NCBI RefSeq assembly: GCF_001403875.1
Contig: NZ_LN884299.1
Location: forward strand, 2,480,117-2,544,116
Origin: Paenibacillus ihumii
GTDB taxonomy: Bacteria > Bacillota > Bacilli > Paenibacillales > Paenibacillaceae
Reading direction: 5' to 3'
Length of the DNA stretch: 64,000 bases
Numbering within the stretch: the first letter of the stretch is position 1; the number at the start of each line of letters is the position of its first letter. Of the stretch, positions 15,790 through 24,748 are shown one piece after another. Below the pieces are notes generated by a model, which did not search any database, was not told where the DNA came from, and saw only the letters and a program-made list of their open reading frames with translations. Both the position numbers and the translations under genes were made by a program.

Positions 15790-16782
15790 CTAATACAACC
15801 GATATGTCTGGATTGCCTGACGGAGAGCGTGGAGCTCCTGTTCCGTCATATCATGTTCAGCGATATCGTTCGCTGCGGCCTCCGGAATTACGCCGCATAG
15901 GGATAGGCAACACAGCATTCTCAAAATATATTTGTCCATCGGCTCGGTAAAGGTCGATTCAGCAAAGCCGTCAACGCGCTCCGATAATTCTATAAAGCGG
16001 GAATAGTCTTGCTTGAAATAAGCATCTATCATATCCGCCTGAATATTCGGGAACGCTGCTCCCAGGCCGACGAGCGCACTGCGCGCCCCGCGCATCAAAG
16101 CATAGCCAAACATCCGGTCTTCTCCCGTGATGTGCAGCTTCCCCGGAAACTCCCCGGCGAGTAGCCGGGCGATGGTCTGCATCGTCATGACGCTGTCCAA
16201 TGTCGCCACCTTGATCCCGGCCACTTGCGGGATAGACAGCAGCTCCCGCAGTAGATCCGGGGAATACGACCATCCGCCGGCTTCTTCATACAAATAAAAA
16301 ATGATAAGCGGAATGCCGAGCTGAGCCAAACTCCGGTGATAATCAACCGCCGCTTCTTCCCGGACATGAGCTGGCAGCTCCCGAAATATGACGGGAGGAA
16401 ACACGAGCAGAGCATCCGCTCCTCCGGCAGCCGCCTCTTCCGCCATTCTTCTGCTTCTCGACTGCCAGCGGCTGATCCTCTCCGCATCGGCGATAGAGTC
16501 ATCCGGCCGCGCCCCTACCCCGGCTATGACAATCCGGGGAGGCTCAAGGGCAGATCTCCACGACTGCAGAATATACCAGCGCTGCTCCGGCCGCAAATGC
16601 AGGCCCCGCCCGGTATGCGCCCATACCGCCACACCCGCGACTCGTTGGGCGGTCAAATAAGCTGCGTATGCGGCCTGCGCCTCTTCATGAATCTCCCCGT
16701 CCGCATAGCGCGGAACGGGAACGGCAGGGATCAATCCGCCCTGCAGCGCCAGCTTGACCCGTTCCGCTTGCTCTGAACCCAT
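15790..16782 (-). CDS. DapA-family aldolase/lyase (cluster copy 1)
   Basis: This 330-residue TIM-barrel protein belongs to the dihydrodipicolinate synthase/N-acetylneuraminate lyase superfamily. The Schiff-base Lys lies in AGIKVATLDS, and the barrel strands HTGRGLHL, IVIAGVGARPDDS and LIIFYLYEEAGG fit the family. It is not the biosynthetic DapA: the family's usual GTTGE segment is replaced by AHTGRG. The start at 16782 follows GGAAGGGGG. It is the last gene of the 15.8-30.5 kb catabolic cluster, 36 bases after the M20 gene, and probably cleaves a 2-keto sugar acid or similar, by inference. Confidence 0.8.
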   Translation of the reverse strand: MGSEQAERVKLALQGGLIPAVPVPRYADGEIHEEAQAAYAAYLTAQRVAGVAVWAHTGRGLHLRPEQRWYILQSWRSALEPPRIVIAGVGARPDDSIADAERISRWQSRSRRMAEEAAAGGADALLVFPPVIFRELPAHVREEAAVDYHRSLAQLGIPLIIFYLYEEAGGWSYSPDLLRELLSIPQVAGIKVATLDSVMTMQTIARLLAGEFPGKLHITGEDRMFGYALMRGARSALVGLGAAFPNIQADMIDAYFKQDYSRFIELSERVDGFAESTFTEPMDKYILRMLCCLSLCGVIPEAAANDIAEHDMTEQELHALRQAIQTYRLY

Positions 16783-16818
16783 GTTCTCAATCCCCCTTCC
16801 AGGAAGCATACCCCTTTA

Positions 16819-18018
16819 TTACGCCCCCACTGTCCTTCGCAAATAGCTGCGCACAAATTGTGCCAAATATGCAGCGCCATAGAGCAGGGCCCTTTCGTCG
16901 ACGGCCAGCTCGGGATGATGCAGCGGGAACCTGCCCCTGCCTTCTCCGCCCGCGCCGATCAACAGAAAAGCGCCGGGAACATGCTCCATATAGTAAGCCA
17001 TGTCTTCGCTCGTCATCTGCGAATGCGCAAGATGATGGACCGCTTCCTCCCCGTACAGCTCGCGAACGGCCTCTTCGGCGCGGAGAATCCATCTGGCATC
17101 ATTCACGGTAGGCGGGTACCCGCACTCGTAACGAACGTCGGCCCGGGCGTTCAACCCCGCTGCGACGGCCCCGGCGAGCTCGGCTACCCGCGTGCGCATC
17201 CTTTCCCGGGTCGCAGTGTTCACCGCACGCACCGTGCCGCGAATCTCTACCCGGTCCGCGATAATATTCGGGAGACTCCCCCCGTGGATCGAGCCCATGC
17301 TCAGCACCACAGCATCCGCAGGATCGCTCTCGCGGCTGACCAGCGCCTGCAGCACCGACAATACATGGGCAGCGGCGATGATTGCATCTACGCCCTGATG
17401 CGGCGCAGCTCCATGCCCGGACTGGCCATGGATCGTAATATCGACGTGATCCATGCTCGCCATGACCGTGCCCGCCTTGACGCCGAAGCGTCCCGTCGGC
17501 AGGTCCGGCCAGAGATGCAGCCCGATAATGCCGTCCACACGCGGCGATTCCAGCACTCCGGCGTCAATCATATGCCGTGCGCCGCCCAGCATTTCCTCCG
17601 CCGGCTGGAAAATGAACTTGACCGTCCCCGCCAGTTCGCGCTCTAGTCCGGTCAGCATCCGGGCGGCGCCAAGCGCCATGGCCATATGGCCGTCATGGCC
17701 GCAGGCATGCATCACGCCGTCATGCCGCGACGCATAGGGCAGCCCTGTCTGCTCCTGCAGAGGCAGGGCGTCCATATCGGCCCGCACCGCAATGCACGGC
17801 CCAGGCCGGCCCGTCTCGAGCAGCGCGACAACCCCTGTGCCGGCGATACCGCGCTGCACGTGCAGCCCGAGCTGCTCGAGATAGTCCGCCACATACGCCG
17901 AGGTAATGAACTCCTGGAATCCCAGCTCGGGATACTGGTGCAAATGGCGGCGAATACTCACGATTTCCTCTTCCAGTGACACGGCGACTTGCAGCAGGCT
18001 CATATCCCCATTATTCAT
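16819..18018 (-). CDS. M20 family metallo-amidohydrolase (N-acyl amino acid hydrolase type)
   Basis: This 399-residue M20D-type hydrolase has the metal-binding motifs ACGHDGHMAMALG, QPAEEMLGGARHMID, HLWPDLPTG and a later TSEDMAYY, with the inserted dimerisation domain about residues 190-300 (GQSGHGAAPHQGVDAI). Relatives remove acyl groups from amino acids or act on indole-3-acetyl or hippuryl amides. AAGGAG lies six bases before the ATG, which overlaps the end of the regulator gene by eight bases, showing translational coupling. Within the cluster it may deacylate an N-acyl amino compound released from the imported substrate; that is inference. Confidence 0.9.
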   Translation of the reverse strand: MNNGDMSLLQVAVSLEEEIVSIRRHLHQYPELGFQEFITSAYVADYLEQLGLHVQRGIAGTGVVALLETGRPGPCIAVRADMDALPLQEQTGLPYASRHDGVMHACGHDGHMAMALGAARMLTGLERELAGTVKFIFQPAEEMLGGARHMIDAGVLESPRVDGIIGLHLWPDLPTGRFGVKAGTVMASMDHVDITIHGQSGHGAAPHQGVDAIIAAAHVLSVLQALVSRESDPADAVVLSMGSIHGGSLPNIIADRVEIRGTVRAVNTATRERMRTRVAELAGAVAAGLNARADVRYECGYPPTVNDARWILRAEEAVRELYGEEAVHHLAHSQMTSEDMAYYMEHVPGAFLLIGAGGEGRGRFPLHHPELAVDERALLYGAAYLAQFVRSYLRRTVGA

Positions 18019-19345
18019 AGTCGACTCCTTCTAGGTTCAAAGAATAGATTTGTCGCGGTCTGCCCCGCCCCGCCGGCTGCTCCTCGCCAACGATGCTGGC
18101 GACCTCGTATTTCTCCAGCGTCGCCATAATCCTTCGGGCGCTGCGAAGCGTGATGCCAAAGCCCTCGGCCAGCTGGGCCGCGGTAATCGTCCTCGTGCCG
18201 AGCCTCCGGCATAAGGAAATAAGCTTGTTGATCGTGCCTACGCTAAGCCCCACCTTCTTGGCCAGCGAGATCAGCTCAGGATTCTCGCTCCGAGCCGAAT
18301 ATTCCAGCTTCAGCTCCGACCCCATCGGGCCGTAAACCATGCCGTCCTGCATCATCAAAAAGCAATTGCCGCCCCCGCCTGCCTTTGCTTTAAGCAGCGC
18401 CTCCCGGGCCTTTCCCTCCGCCTCGTTCGCCGTACGCCCCATGCCGATGCCGATGCTGGCATTCCACTGCAAGCGCTCCATCACCTCCAGCAGCAGCGGC
18501 GCATCCTGAAACTTACGCGTCACCTGCTCAATAATCCCGCGCGTCGTAATAAACGAGACTTCGTCCGAATCGCTCCATTTGATCAGGGATTGCGTCTCTT
18601 CCCCGAAATCGATCAGGATTTGCTGAAGAATGATTTTTTTACGCTGGATGTCGTATTCCGAGGCTGCTTCTTTGGCGACCTGCTCGAAATTATCGATGTT
18701 CATAATGCCAACGGCGATTTGCGTGCTGCTAAAGCGGACGCTCTTCCCTTCCAGCAGGGCGCAGTTCAAGGCATCCCGGATCGCCGATTGGGTTGGCACG
18801 ACCCGGAAGGCCGGAACGCCTAGCGAGATCAGCCTATGGTACACGGAGGTTACACAGGTCACGGTCACCGTTACTTTTCCCGCTCTCCACAGGTCATAGT
18901 GAAAGGCTACAAACTCCTCATGACTCATGCCTGTCTCATAGGATTTAATGAATATGTCCTGAATCGGCAGCCCGATTTCCCTCAGCGGCTCCTCCACCTC
19001 GTTCTTCTGCAATACATCCACACTGATCGGCAGCCCTTCTTCGAAGGACAGAATCCTCTGGCGATAGCCTTCGAACAGCACCTTGTACAGCGCCGTTCCC
19101 GAATAATGCACATGAACCATTGGAACATCGGGCGACGCCGCCAATGCGATCTGGTAAGGAATCGGACCGGTGAACAGTAAAATATCCGCCTGATCCCTTA
19201 TTTTGGCTACCCTCTCCAGCGTTTCCCTTTCATGTTGATAAGGCGCAGGGAGCATGGACAGTTCCGAAAACAAAGATCCAATGTGGAGAACCGCATCGAC
19301 CAGGTCATGCGGACCGATGACTGCAACCTTCATGTTCAACGACAT
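18011..19345 (-). CDS. Transcriptional regulator with cyclase-like middle domain and C-terminal winged helix
   Basis: This is a 444-residue protein. The N-terminal part (about 1-140; MKVAVIGPHDLVDAVLHIGS, LFTGPIPYQIALA, VHVHYSGTALYKVL) looks like an alpha/beta sensor of the kind found in propionate-regulator-like proteins. The middle (about 195-330) has the pattern of a GGDEF/GTP-cyclohydrolase-III fold, especially IGIGMGRTANEAEGKAREAL. The end (about 365-440; TITAAQLAEGFGITLRSARR, GRGRPRQIYSL) is a winged helix-turn-helix. I know no characterised member. The start at 19345 follows GGAGGTGG. It sits inside the catabolic cluster between the isomerase and M20 genes, so it probably senses a pathway intermediate and controls the cluster. 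Confidence 0.7.
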   Translation of the reverse strand: MSLNMKVAVIGPHDLVDAVLHIGSLFSELSMLPAPYQHERETLERVAKIRDQADILLFTGPIPYQIALAASPDVPMVHVHYSGTALYKVLFEGYRQRILSFEEGLPISVDVLQKNEVEEPLREIGLPIQDIFIKSYETGMSHEEFVAFHYDLWRAGKVTVTVTCVTSVYHRLISLGVPAFRVVPTQSAIRDALNCALLEGKSVRFSSTQIAVGIMNIDNFEQVAKEAASEYDIQRKKIILQQILIDFGEETQSLIKWSDSDEVSFITTRGIIEQVTRKFQDAPLLLEVMERLQWNASIGIGMGRTANEAEGKAREALLKAKAGGGGNCFLMMQDGMVYGPMGSELKLEYSARSENPELISLAKKVGLSVGTINKLISLCRRLGTRTITAAQLAEGFGITLRSARRIMATLEKYEVASIVGEEQPAGRGRPRQIYSLNLEGVDYE

Positions 19346-19376
19346 GCTCGCCACCTCCGAGTCAGGATCGAATGCT

Positions 19377-20270
19377 TTAATCCGGGTTAATGATCCGCTT
19401 ATGCACATATTCAATTAATTCCGCTAACGATTGCTCCGCCAGCTCCAGGGCCCGATCCCCGAAATATTCGAGCGATATGAAGCCCCGATATCCTAGAGAA
19501 AGCAGCCTCTCGAGAATCGCCGCATGGCCGGCGTCACCCTGCAGTACGGGCACGGCCTCGCTTCTCCCCCAATCCTCATGGTTCCAGCGATAATCCTTGA
19601 AGTGCACATGGCTGACAAATGGATAATACCGCTCCAGAACCGGGATCGGATCGAGCCGGTCCACGTACAGATTAAAAGGGTCATAGATCAGTTCAACTTC
19701 CGTAACCTCCGCCGCTTCTGCCGGAGCCTGCCCCTTTTTCGGCAGCCGGGAATCCTGCAGCAGCCTGCCGAGGCTGTCCGCCGTATCCGCCAGCGTATTA
19801 TTGTGAATTTCAACGGCGAGGGCAACACCCTGACCGCGGCAAATTTGAAGCGCCTCCCGGAGCCCCGTTGCCGCCATGCTCCAATGCTCGCTTTCCGCCT
19901 GCCTGGACGGCATATGCCCCGCAAATACGCGAATCCGCGGGCAATTCAGCGCCCTCGCCCATTCCGCCGATTGCCGGAGATCGTCAAGCTCCCCGGGGGA
20001 CACTTCCTCGCCCTTTGTGAAGCAGCTGTATTCGCTAATACAGGGCACCTGCAGCCGGCTGGCCTCCAGCACTGTCCGCAGCATGCTCAGCGTGCCGCCC
20101 CGGTTCAGGTAGTCCCTGATATGCCCGCTCCAAATTTCTAGACCTTGCAGGCCCAACCGGCTGGCTTCCGCAGCGATGTCTTCAATGGCCATCCCTCTGA
20201 GGCCGGTCGTACATATGCTGAACTGCAGGGATGCCCGCCTCGCATCAAATAATGTCAACGGATTGTTCAT
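19377..20270 (-). CDS. Sugar phosphate isomerase/epimerase (TIM barrel, AP-endonuclease-2 family)
   Basis: This protein of about 297 residues has the xylose-isomerase-like barrel metal sites: AVEIHNNT, ELIYDPFN, HVHFKDYRWN and the final GFISLEYFG. Such proteins isomerise or epimerise sugars, inositols or keto-acids and often sit beside Gfo/Idh/MocA oxidoreductases, as here. The start is uncertain: ATG at 20270 or, four codons earlier, 20282; either overlaps the end of the upstream oxidoreductase gene (stop at 20245). It is part of the catabolic cluster. Confidence 0.82.
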   Translation of the reverse strand: MNNPLTLFDARRASLQFSICTTGLRGMAIEDIAAEASRLGLQGLEIWSGHIRDYLNRGGTLSMLRTVLEASRLQVPCISEYSCFTKGEEVSPGELDDLRQSAEWARALNCPRIRVFAGHMPSRQAESEHWSMAATGLREALQICRGQGVALAVEIHNNTLADTADSLGRLLQDSRLPKKGQAPAEAAEVTEVELIYDPFNLYVDRLDPIPVLERYYPFVSHVHFKDYRWNHEDWGRSEAVPVLQGDAGHAAILERLLSLGYRGFISLEYFGDRALELAEQSLAELIEYVHKRIINPD

Positions 20271-21228
20271 CTCCCGTCTCATCCGAGCGGTACACCGCTT
20301 CCAGCACGGCAATGACCGATCTCGCGTATTCTCCCGAGCTGTCCGGCTCGGCATCCTGCCTGATCGACCTCAGTAAATCTTCAAATTGCAGCACGAACGG
20401 GTCAAGGCTGTCTTGAGGCTTAACCTCCTCGTACCGCCCATTTCGGCTTACCCACAGCCCTTTCGCGGAAACGAGCCGGATCATTCCATGATCAAAAATG
20501 AGCTCCGTCTCATCCTTGGGCACGCCTGCATAGCCGGATTGTACGACGACGGCTGGTATGCCGCTTGACGTTTCCAGGAATAGACATCCGCCGCCCTCTA
20601 CATCGCCCCTCTCTCCTTCGTAGGATAGAAGCGCCTTGACCTTCCTGATCCGGCTGTCCGTCAGCCACTGGATTTTATCGATCGAGTGGGCGCCCAGATT
20701 CATGAGAATTCCGCCGCCCGCCTTGGCTTTCTCGAGAAACCAGGCTGGACGGTCATGATGGAAATAGTAGAGATGGCGCGTATCCTGGATCGCGACGAGC
20801 TTGCCGAGCTCTCCGCTGGCAATCAGGGCCTTGGCCTGAAGATTGGCTGGCCAGTAATGCTGCGTATGCCCGATCATCAGCTTGACCCCTGCAGCCTTTA
20901 CCGCGTCCAGGATCGTGTCGCACTGCTTCACGCTGAGCGCCATCGGCTTTTCCAGGAGCAGATGGCAGCCCTGGGCTGCGCACCATACCGCACATTCCTC
21001 ATGCAGAAAATGGGGCAGCGCGATAATGGCGATATCCGGCTTTTCTATTCGGATCATTTCCTTATAATCGCTGTAATAAGCGATGCCGTACTCGCCGCTG
21101 ACCGTCCTGCCCCGCTCCTCGTCGATGTCAGCTACGGCTGCCGCGGACAGCTCGCTCATTTGCCGCATAGCGTTCAGATGGTTCCGCGAGATGATCCCCG
21201 CTCCGATGAGGGCGACCCGATAGGACAT
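20245..21228 (-). CDS. Gfo/Idh/MocA family oxidoreductase
   Basis: This 327-residue NAD(P)-dependent sugar or inositol dehydrogenase type protein has an N-terminal Rossmann domain (ALIGAGIISRNHLNAM), the family motif LLEKPMALSV, and a C-terminal alpha/beta domain with NLGAHSIDKIQWL carrying the likely catalytic Asp/His. GGGAGG lies seven bases before the ATG at 21228. It follows the ABC permease and overlaps the isomerase gene, so it probably oxidises the imported sugar or its product. Confidence 0.9.
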   Translation of the reverse strand: MSYRVALIGAGIISRNHLNAMRQMSELSAAAVADIDEERGRTVSGEYGIAYYSDYKEMIRIEKPDIAIIALPHFLHEECAVWCAAQGCHLLLEKPMALSVKQCDTILDAVKAAGVKLMIGHTQHYWPANLQAKALIASGELGKLVAIQDTRHLYYFHHDRPAWFLEKAKAGGGILMNLGAHSIDKIQWLTDSRIRKVKALLSYEGERGDVEGGGCLFLETSSGIPAVVVQSGYAGVPKDETELIFDHGMIRLVSAKGLWVSRNGRYEEVKPQDSLDPFVLQFEDLLRSIRQDAEPDSSGEYARSVIAVLEAVYRSDETGDEQSVDII

Positions 21229-21267
21229 GTTAACGCCTCCCTTCCATGGGGTTACAAGCAAGCTGCT

Positions 21268-21391
21268 CCGGTTACTTGATACCGGAAGAGCTTGCCTGTG
21301 ACACAAACTACGCCGGGTTACTTGATACCGCGGAAGAGTTTGCCCTGGCTCAAATGTCCGGTCACTTTATGCCGGATGAATTTGTGCCTTG
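21268..21391 (-). repeat. Three tandem copies of the permease gene tail, each a hairpin
   Basis: The last 30 or so bases of the permease gene (21358-21391) recur twice in the gap that follows (21313-21349 and 21268-21300). Each copy contains a short hairpin, for example CCGGT-TACTTGAT-ACCGG in the 21268 copy, and ends in the sequence for GIK-stop. The spacing is about 45 bp. A weaker fourth echo begins near 21249. The copies lie between the importer genes and the oxidoreductase gene, a place where mRNA stem-loops often set different message levels. Confidence 0.75.
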
Positions 21392-22186
21392 CACAAAGTA
21401 TTTCTCCGCGAACAAAAACACAAGAAGTATCGGAATTAAGCTCATAAGCGCCGCAGCAACCATATACTGCTCATTGCCCGACCACTGTCCCGCCATGGAG
21501 AGGATGCCGATCGGCAGCGTGAAGTTCTCTTTCGAAGTCAAGAAAATCGCCGGAGACAGGATCTCATTCCATTTTGTCATGAAAGTAAAGACGGCGAGCG
21601 TAGCAAAGGTTGGCTTGCACATAGGCAGGAATATTTTCCAATAAATCTGAAACGGATTGCATCCGTCCAGCTTGGCGGATTCCTCGTAATCCTTCGGAAT
21701 CATCAGGAACGCCTGCCGCATCAGAAATATGCCAAACGGCTGAGCCAGCCACTCTATGATCCACAGCGGCGTTAGCGTATCTAGCAAATGCAGCGATTTA
21801 AAGATGACGAACTGCGGAATGATCAGAACAACCGGCGGAATCATCATCGTCCCGAGCACGATCATGAACAGCGTATTTTTGAAGGGAAAGCGCAGCCTCG
21901 CAAATGCATAGGCGACCATCGAGCAGGAGATCAGCGCTCCGCCCACGGACAGCGCCGTTACGATGACGCTATTGATCGTATACTGCCCGAACGGTCCCAG
22001 CTTCCAGACCTCGGCATAATTGCTCCATTGAATCGGGCTTGGAAACCATTTAGGCGGAACGGCAGTATACTGGGCATAGGTTTTTAAGGAATTGAACAGT
22101 GTCGTCAGAAAAGGCATGATCATAATAAGCGAGCTTAGAATAATGACGGCATATCCCATGCTCTTGCGGAAACGATGCAGCTTCAT
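21362..22186 (-). CDS. ABC sugar transporter permease, MalG type
   Basis: This 274-residue permease has six membrane segments and the EAA loop EESAKLDGCNPFQIYWKIFL typical of carbohydrate uptake class CUT1. GGAGG lies before the ATG at 22186. It follows the MalF-type gene by 34 bases. The C-terminal end (GTNSSGIK) is partly repeated in the DNA beyond its stop codon. No ATPase gene is in the cluster, so a shared MsmX-type ATPase elsewhere is expected, as in other Bacillales CUT1 systems. Confidence 0.92.
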   Translation of the reverse strand: MKLHRFRKSMGYAVIILSSLIMIMPFLTTLFNSLKTYAQYTAVPPKWFPSPIQWSNYAEVWKLGPFGQYTINSVIVTALSVGGALISCSMVAYAFARLRFPFKNTLFMIVLGTMMIPPVVLIIPQFVIFKSLHLLDTLTPLWIIEWLAQPFGIFLMRQAFLMIPKDYEESAKLDGCNPFQIYWKIFLPMCKPTFATLAVFTFMTKWNEILSPAIFLTSKENFTLPIGILSMAGQWSGNEQYMVAAALMSLIPILLVFLFAEKYFVQGTNSSGIK

Positions 22187-22220
22187 AATGGAGCCTCCTT
22201 TCGGCATGCTGTGCAGCGAT

Positions 22221-23192
22221 TCATTCGTAATGCACCCACTTCTTCTGGAGTGTAACCTGCAGGGCGGTCAGAATGAACAGGATGACGAACAGCACCCAGG
22301 CAATCGCGGAAGCATAGCCCATGCGCAGGAAGGTGAAGCCTTCCTGGTACAAATAAATCATCAGCACAAGGCTGGATTTGTTCGGTCCCCCCGCCGATGA
22401 GGCGTCGAGCGCTCCTCCCGTCATGACATAGATTTGCTCGAAGGCCTGGAACGTCGAGATGGTGCTCAGAATAAGAACGAGGAACGTCGTCCCGGAGATG
22501 AGCGGCACCGTAATATGCATGAATTTGCGGAAGACCCCGGCACCGTCAATCTCGGCCGCTTCGTACACGTCAGCCGGAACATTCTGCAGCCCGGCGAGGA
22601 ATATGACCATAATGTAGCCGATCCCTTTCCAAACGGCGATCATCACCAGCAAAGGAATGACGAGCCGCTCATCCTGGAGCCATTTTTGCGGTTCCAGCCC
22701 TATTTTCAGAAGAAATGAATTCGCCAGCCCAAAGCGGGGGTTAAAGATCGCATCCGAGACATACAGAATGACCGTCCAGGATGAGATGACCGGCACGAAA
22801 TGCGCCAATCGAAAAAATTTCAGCCCACGCAATCGCTGGTTTAATGCCGTCGCGAGGATCAGAGCCAGGATAGTCTGCAGCGGCACGAACAGAATCGTGA
22901 AGTAGATCGTGTTCCACATCGCCTTCCAGAAGACCGGCTCCTGAAACAGCTTCTTATAGTTCGCCAGGCCTGCCCACTGCGGGGCGTTCAGAATATCATA
23001 ATGAGAAAAACTGAAATACAAGGAAGCGAGCAGCGAGCCGAGCACAAACACGATAAAATGAACGATATACGGGGTAACCATCAATAGCCCCCACTTGCCA
23101 TCGCTGTCAAGACGTCTCCTTCTATGGCTTTTGGGGGTTAAAGGTTTGTCTCCCATCCTTACGGTTTCCGTTTTTTCCATCATGATCATCAC
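22221..23192 (-). CDS. ABC sugar transporter permease, MalF type
   Basis: This 323-residue permease has six membrane segments after a basic N-terminal tail (PKSHRRRRLDS) and the EAA loop EAAEIDGAGVFRKFMHITVP. It pairs with the MalG-type protein encoded downstream to form the importer channel. The start is uncertain within about 12 codons (ATG at 23192 or 23156) because the ribosome binding site is weak. It lies 84 bases after the binding-protein gene. Confidence 0.9.
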   Translation of the reverse strand: MMIMMEKTETVRMGDKPLTPKSHRRRRLDSDGKWGLLMVTPYIVHFIVFVLGSLLASLYFSFSHYDILNAPQWAGLANYKKLFQEPVFWKAMWNTIYFTILFVPLQTILALILATALNQRLRGLKFFRLAHFVPVISSWTVILYVSDAIFNPRFGLANSFLLKIGLEPQKWLQDERLVIPLLVMIAVWKGIGYIMVIFLAGLQNVPADVYEAAEIDGAGVFRKFMHITVPLISGTTFLVLILSTISTFQAFEQIYVMTGGALDASSAGGPNKSSLVLMIYLYQEGFTFLRMGYASAIAWVLFVILFILTALQVTLQKKWVHYE

Positions 23193-23276
23193 GCTTTCTG
23201 TAGCTATTCTGGGGGGCCGGCATCCATATGCCAGCCCCTATTTTCCTAAAGTGATTCGAATCCGCTTGCTGAGCAA

Positions 23277-24599
23277 TTACTTCTTATAGAATTCATCAAG
23301 AACCTTCTGTACCTCCTGATCGGCCTGCTTCATCGCCTGCTCGACCGGTATCTCCCCTTCGAATGCCCGGTTGATGTTGTCATTGAATTTGCCGACCCAT
23401 TCGCTCCATACCGCATTGACATCCAGCGTTCCGGCAAACTCGAAGCTGTCGAGGAAGGCCTGCTTATTGGCTGGCGACCCGCTCAGGAACTGCTCGGAAT
23501 TGGCCACGGATTTCTTGACGGGGACCGCTTCGCCCAGCGAGGCCCATTCCTTCTGAACCTCATCCTCCGTCGCCCAGAATTTCACCCATTCCCAGGCAGC
23601 ATCAGCCACGGCGCCATCCACCTTCTTATTGATTACCCAGGAATTTGCGATCACTGGAGAGAAGCGCTTGCCCTCAGGTCCCTTCGGCAGAAGCGTCACA
23701 TCGTAGTTCAGGCCTGCGGCGTTCGCATCAATCGTTCGGGCGTAGATGCCGATTCTCATCGCAGCCGCTTTGCTCGGGAAGGGCGCCATATTGCTCTGGA
23801 AGCTCTTCAAATCGGAGGGCGTTGGAAGCAGCTCGCGCTGCATGCCGTCCACAATCCATTCCAGGGCGGCCCGATTCTCCGGAGAATCGATGACCGACTG
23901 GTCAAGCGTCTCATTAAGCACCCCTCCGCCGTAGGATTTCAGGACCGTCATCCAGCCCTCGGTAATGCTGAAAAAGGTGAGCCCGTATTGGCTGACTTTA
24001 TTTTTGTCGAACGCCGGATCTGCGGCGTATTTGCCGTTGGAATCCTTCGTCAGCTGCTCCGCAGCCGCTTTCAGATCGTCCCAGGTCCAATCTTCATTCG
24101 GATACTCCACCTTCGCCTCGTCGAACATATCCTTGTTGTAGTACAGCACGGCGATCTGGATGCCCTGAGGAACGCCCCAATACTTTCCGGCAGCGTCTTT
24201 ATTGAACTCCAACCCGTAATACTCATCGCCTTTCAAATCCTGCTGAATCCGTTCCGTCAAATCCATGAGCCCCCCGCGCTCCGCGTACTTTGGAACGAGC
24301 ACGCCATCGGAGAGCCATACGTCCGGCGCGCTCTCCGCTGCGATCTGAGTATCCAGCTTCTGAAAAAATTGATTATACGGGGAGGATTCCGTTTTCACTT
24401 TAATATTCGGGTACTTCTCCTGGAATTTGGCGATGAGCTCCTGCATTTTCTCATCCGACTGGGCCGAAGAGTAAAATCCAAGCTTTAATTCCACATCTCC
24501 GCCGCCTCCGCCTTTGGAAGAGCAGCCGGAAATCAGCAGCGCAGCAAGCAAGATCATCGTTAGCAGCAGCGCGCTCCATTTGTTAAGCTGGCTTTTCAA
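23277..24599 (-). CDS. ABC sugar-binding lipoprotein (extracellular, family 1)
   Basis: This 440-residue lipoprotein has signal peptide residues 1-26 with lipobox LLISGC, then a Gly-rich linker and a type 1 solute-binding fold (KLGFYSSAQSDEKMQELIAK, WLSDGVLVPKYAERGG, GVPQGIQIAVLYYNKDMFD). It captures the substrate, presumably an oligosaccharide, for the two permeases downstream. The start codon is TTG, supported by TAGGGGG nine bases upstream and by the signal peptide. It is first in the second transcription unit of the cluster, with a cre-like site upstream. Confidence 0.93.
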   Translation of the reverse strand: MKSQLNKWSALLLTMILLAALLISGCSSKGGGGGDVELKLGFYSSAQSDEKMQELIAKFQEKYPNIKVKTESSPYNQFFQKLDTQIAAESAPDVWLSDGVLVPKYAERGGLMDLTERIQQDLKGDEYYGLEFNKDAAGKYWGVPQGIQIAVLYYNKDMFDEAKVEYPNEDWTWDDLKAAAEQLTKDSNGKYAADPAFDKNKVSQYGLTFFSITEGWMTVLKSYGGGVLNETLDQSVIDSPENRAALEWIVDGMQRELLPTPSDLKSFQSNMAPFPSKAAAMRIGIYARTIDANAAGLNYDVTLLPKGPEGKRFSPVIANSWVINKKVDGAVADAAWEWVKFWATEDEVQKEWASLGEAVPVKKSVANSEQFLSGSPANKQAFLDSFEFAGTLDVNAVWSEWVGKFNDNINRAFEGEIPVEQAMKQADQEVQKVLDEFYKK

Positions 24600-24634
24600 G
24601 CTAAAACCCCCTAATGAATGGATTGTTCACCTAA

Positions 24635-24648
24635 ATAAAGCGCTTTCT
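24635..24648 (-). promoter_or_regulatory. cre-like CcpA site before the ABC importer
   Basis: Read on the minus strand, AGAAAGCGCTTTAT matches 11 of 14 positions of the palindromic cre TGAAAGCGCTTTCA. It lies about 36 bases before the TTG of the binding-protein gene, in the 149-base gap after the lyase gene. CcpA would repress the importer when preferred sugars are present. Confidence 0.6.
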
Positions 24649-24748
24649 CAAAAATATGTCCGTTTCGTGAACGTGAACTTACCTTAAAATTACTTTATTC
24701 TTCCTTTTATGGTCAATGTCCTTAAAATGTCCTTTAATTGTGTTTTTC

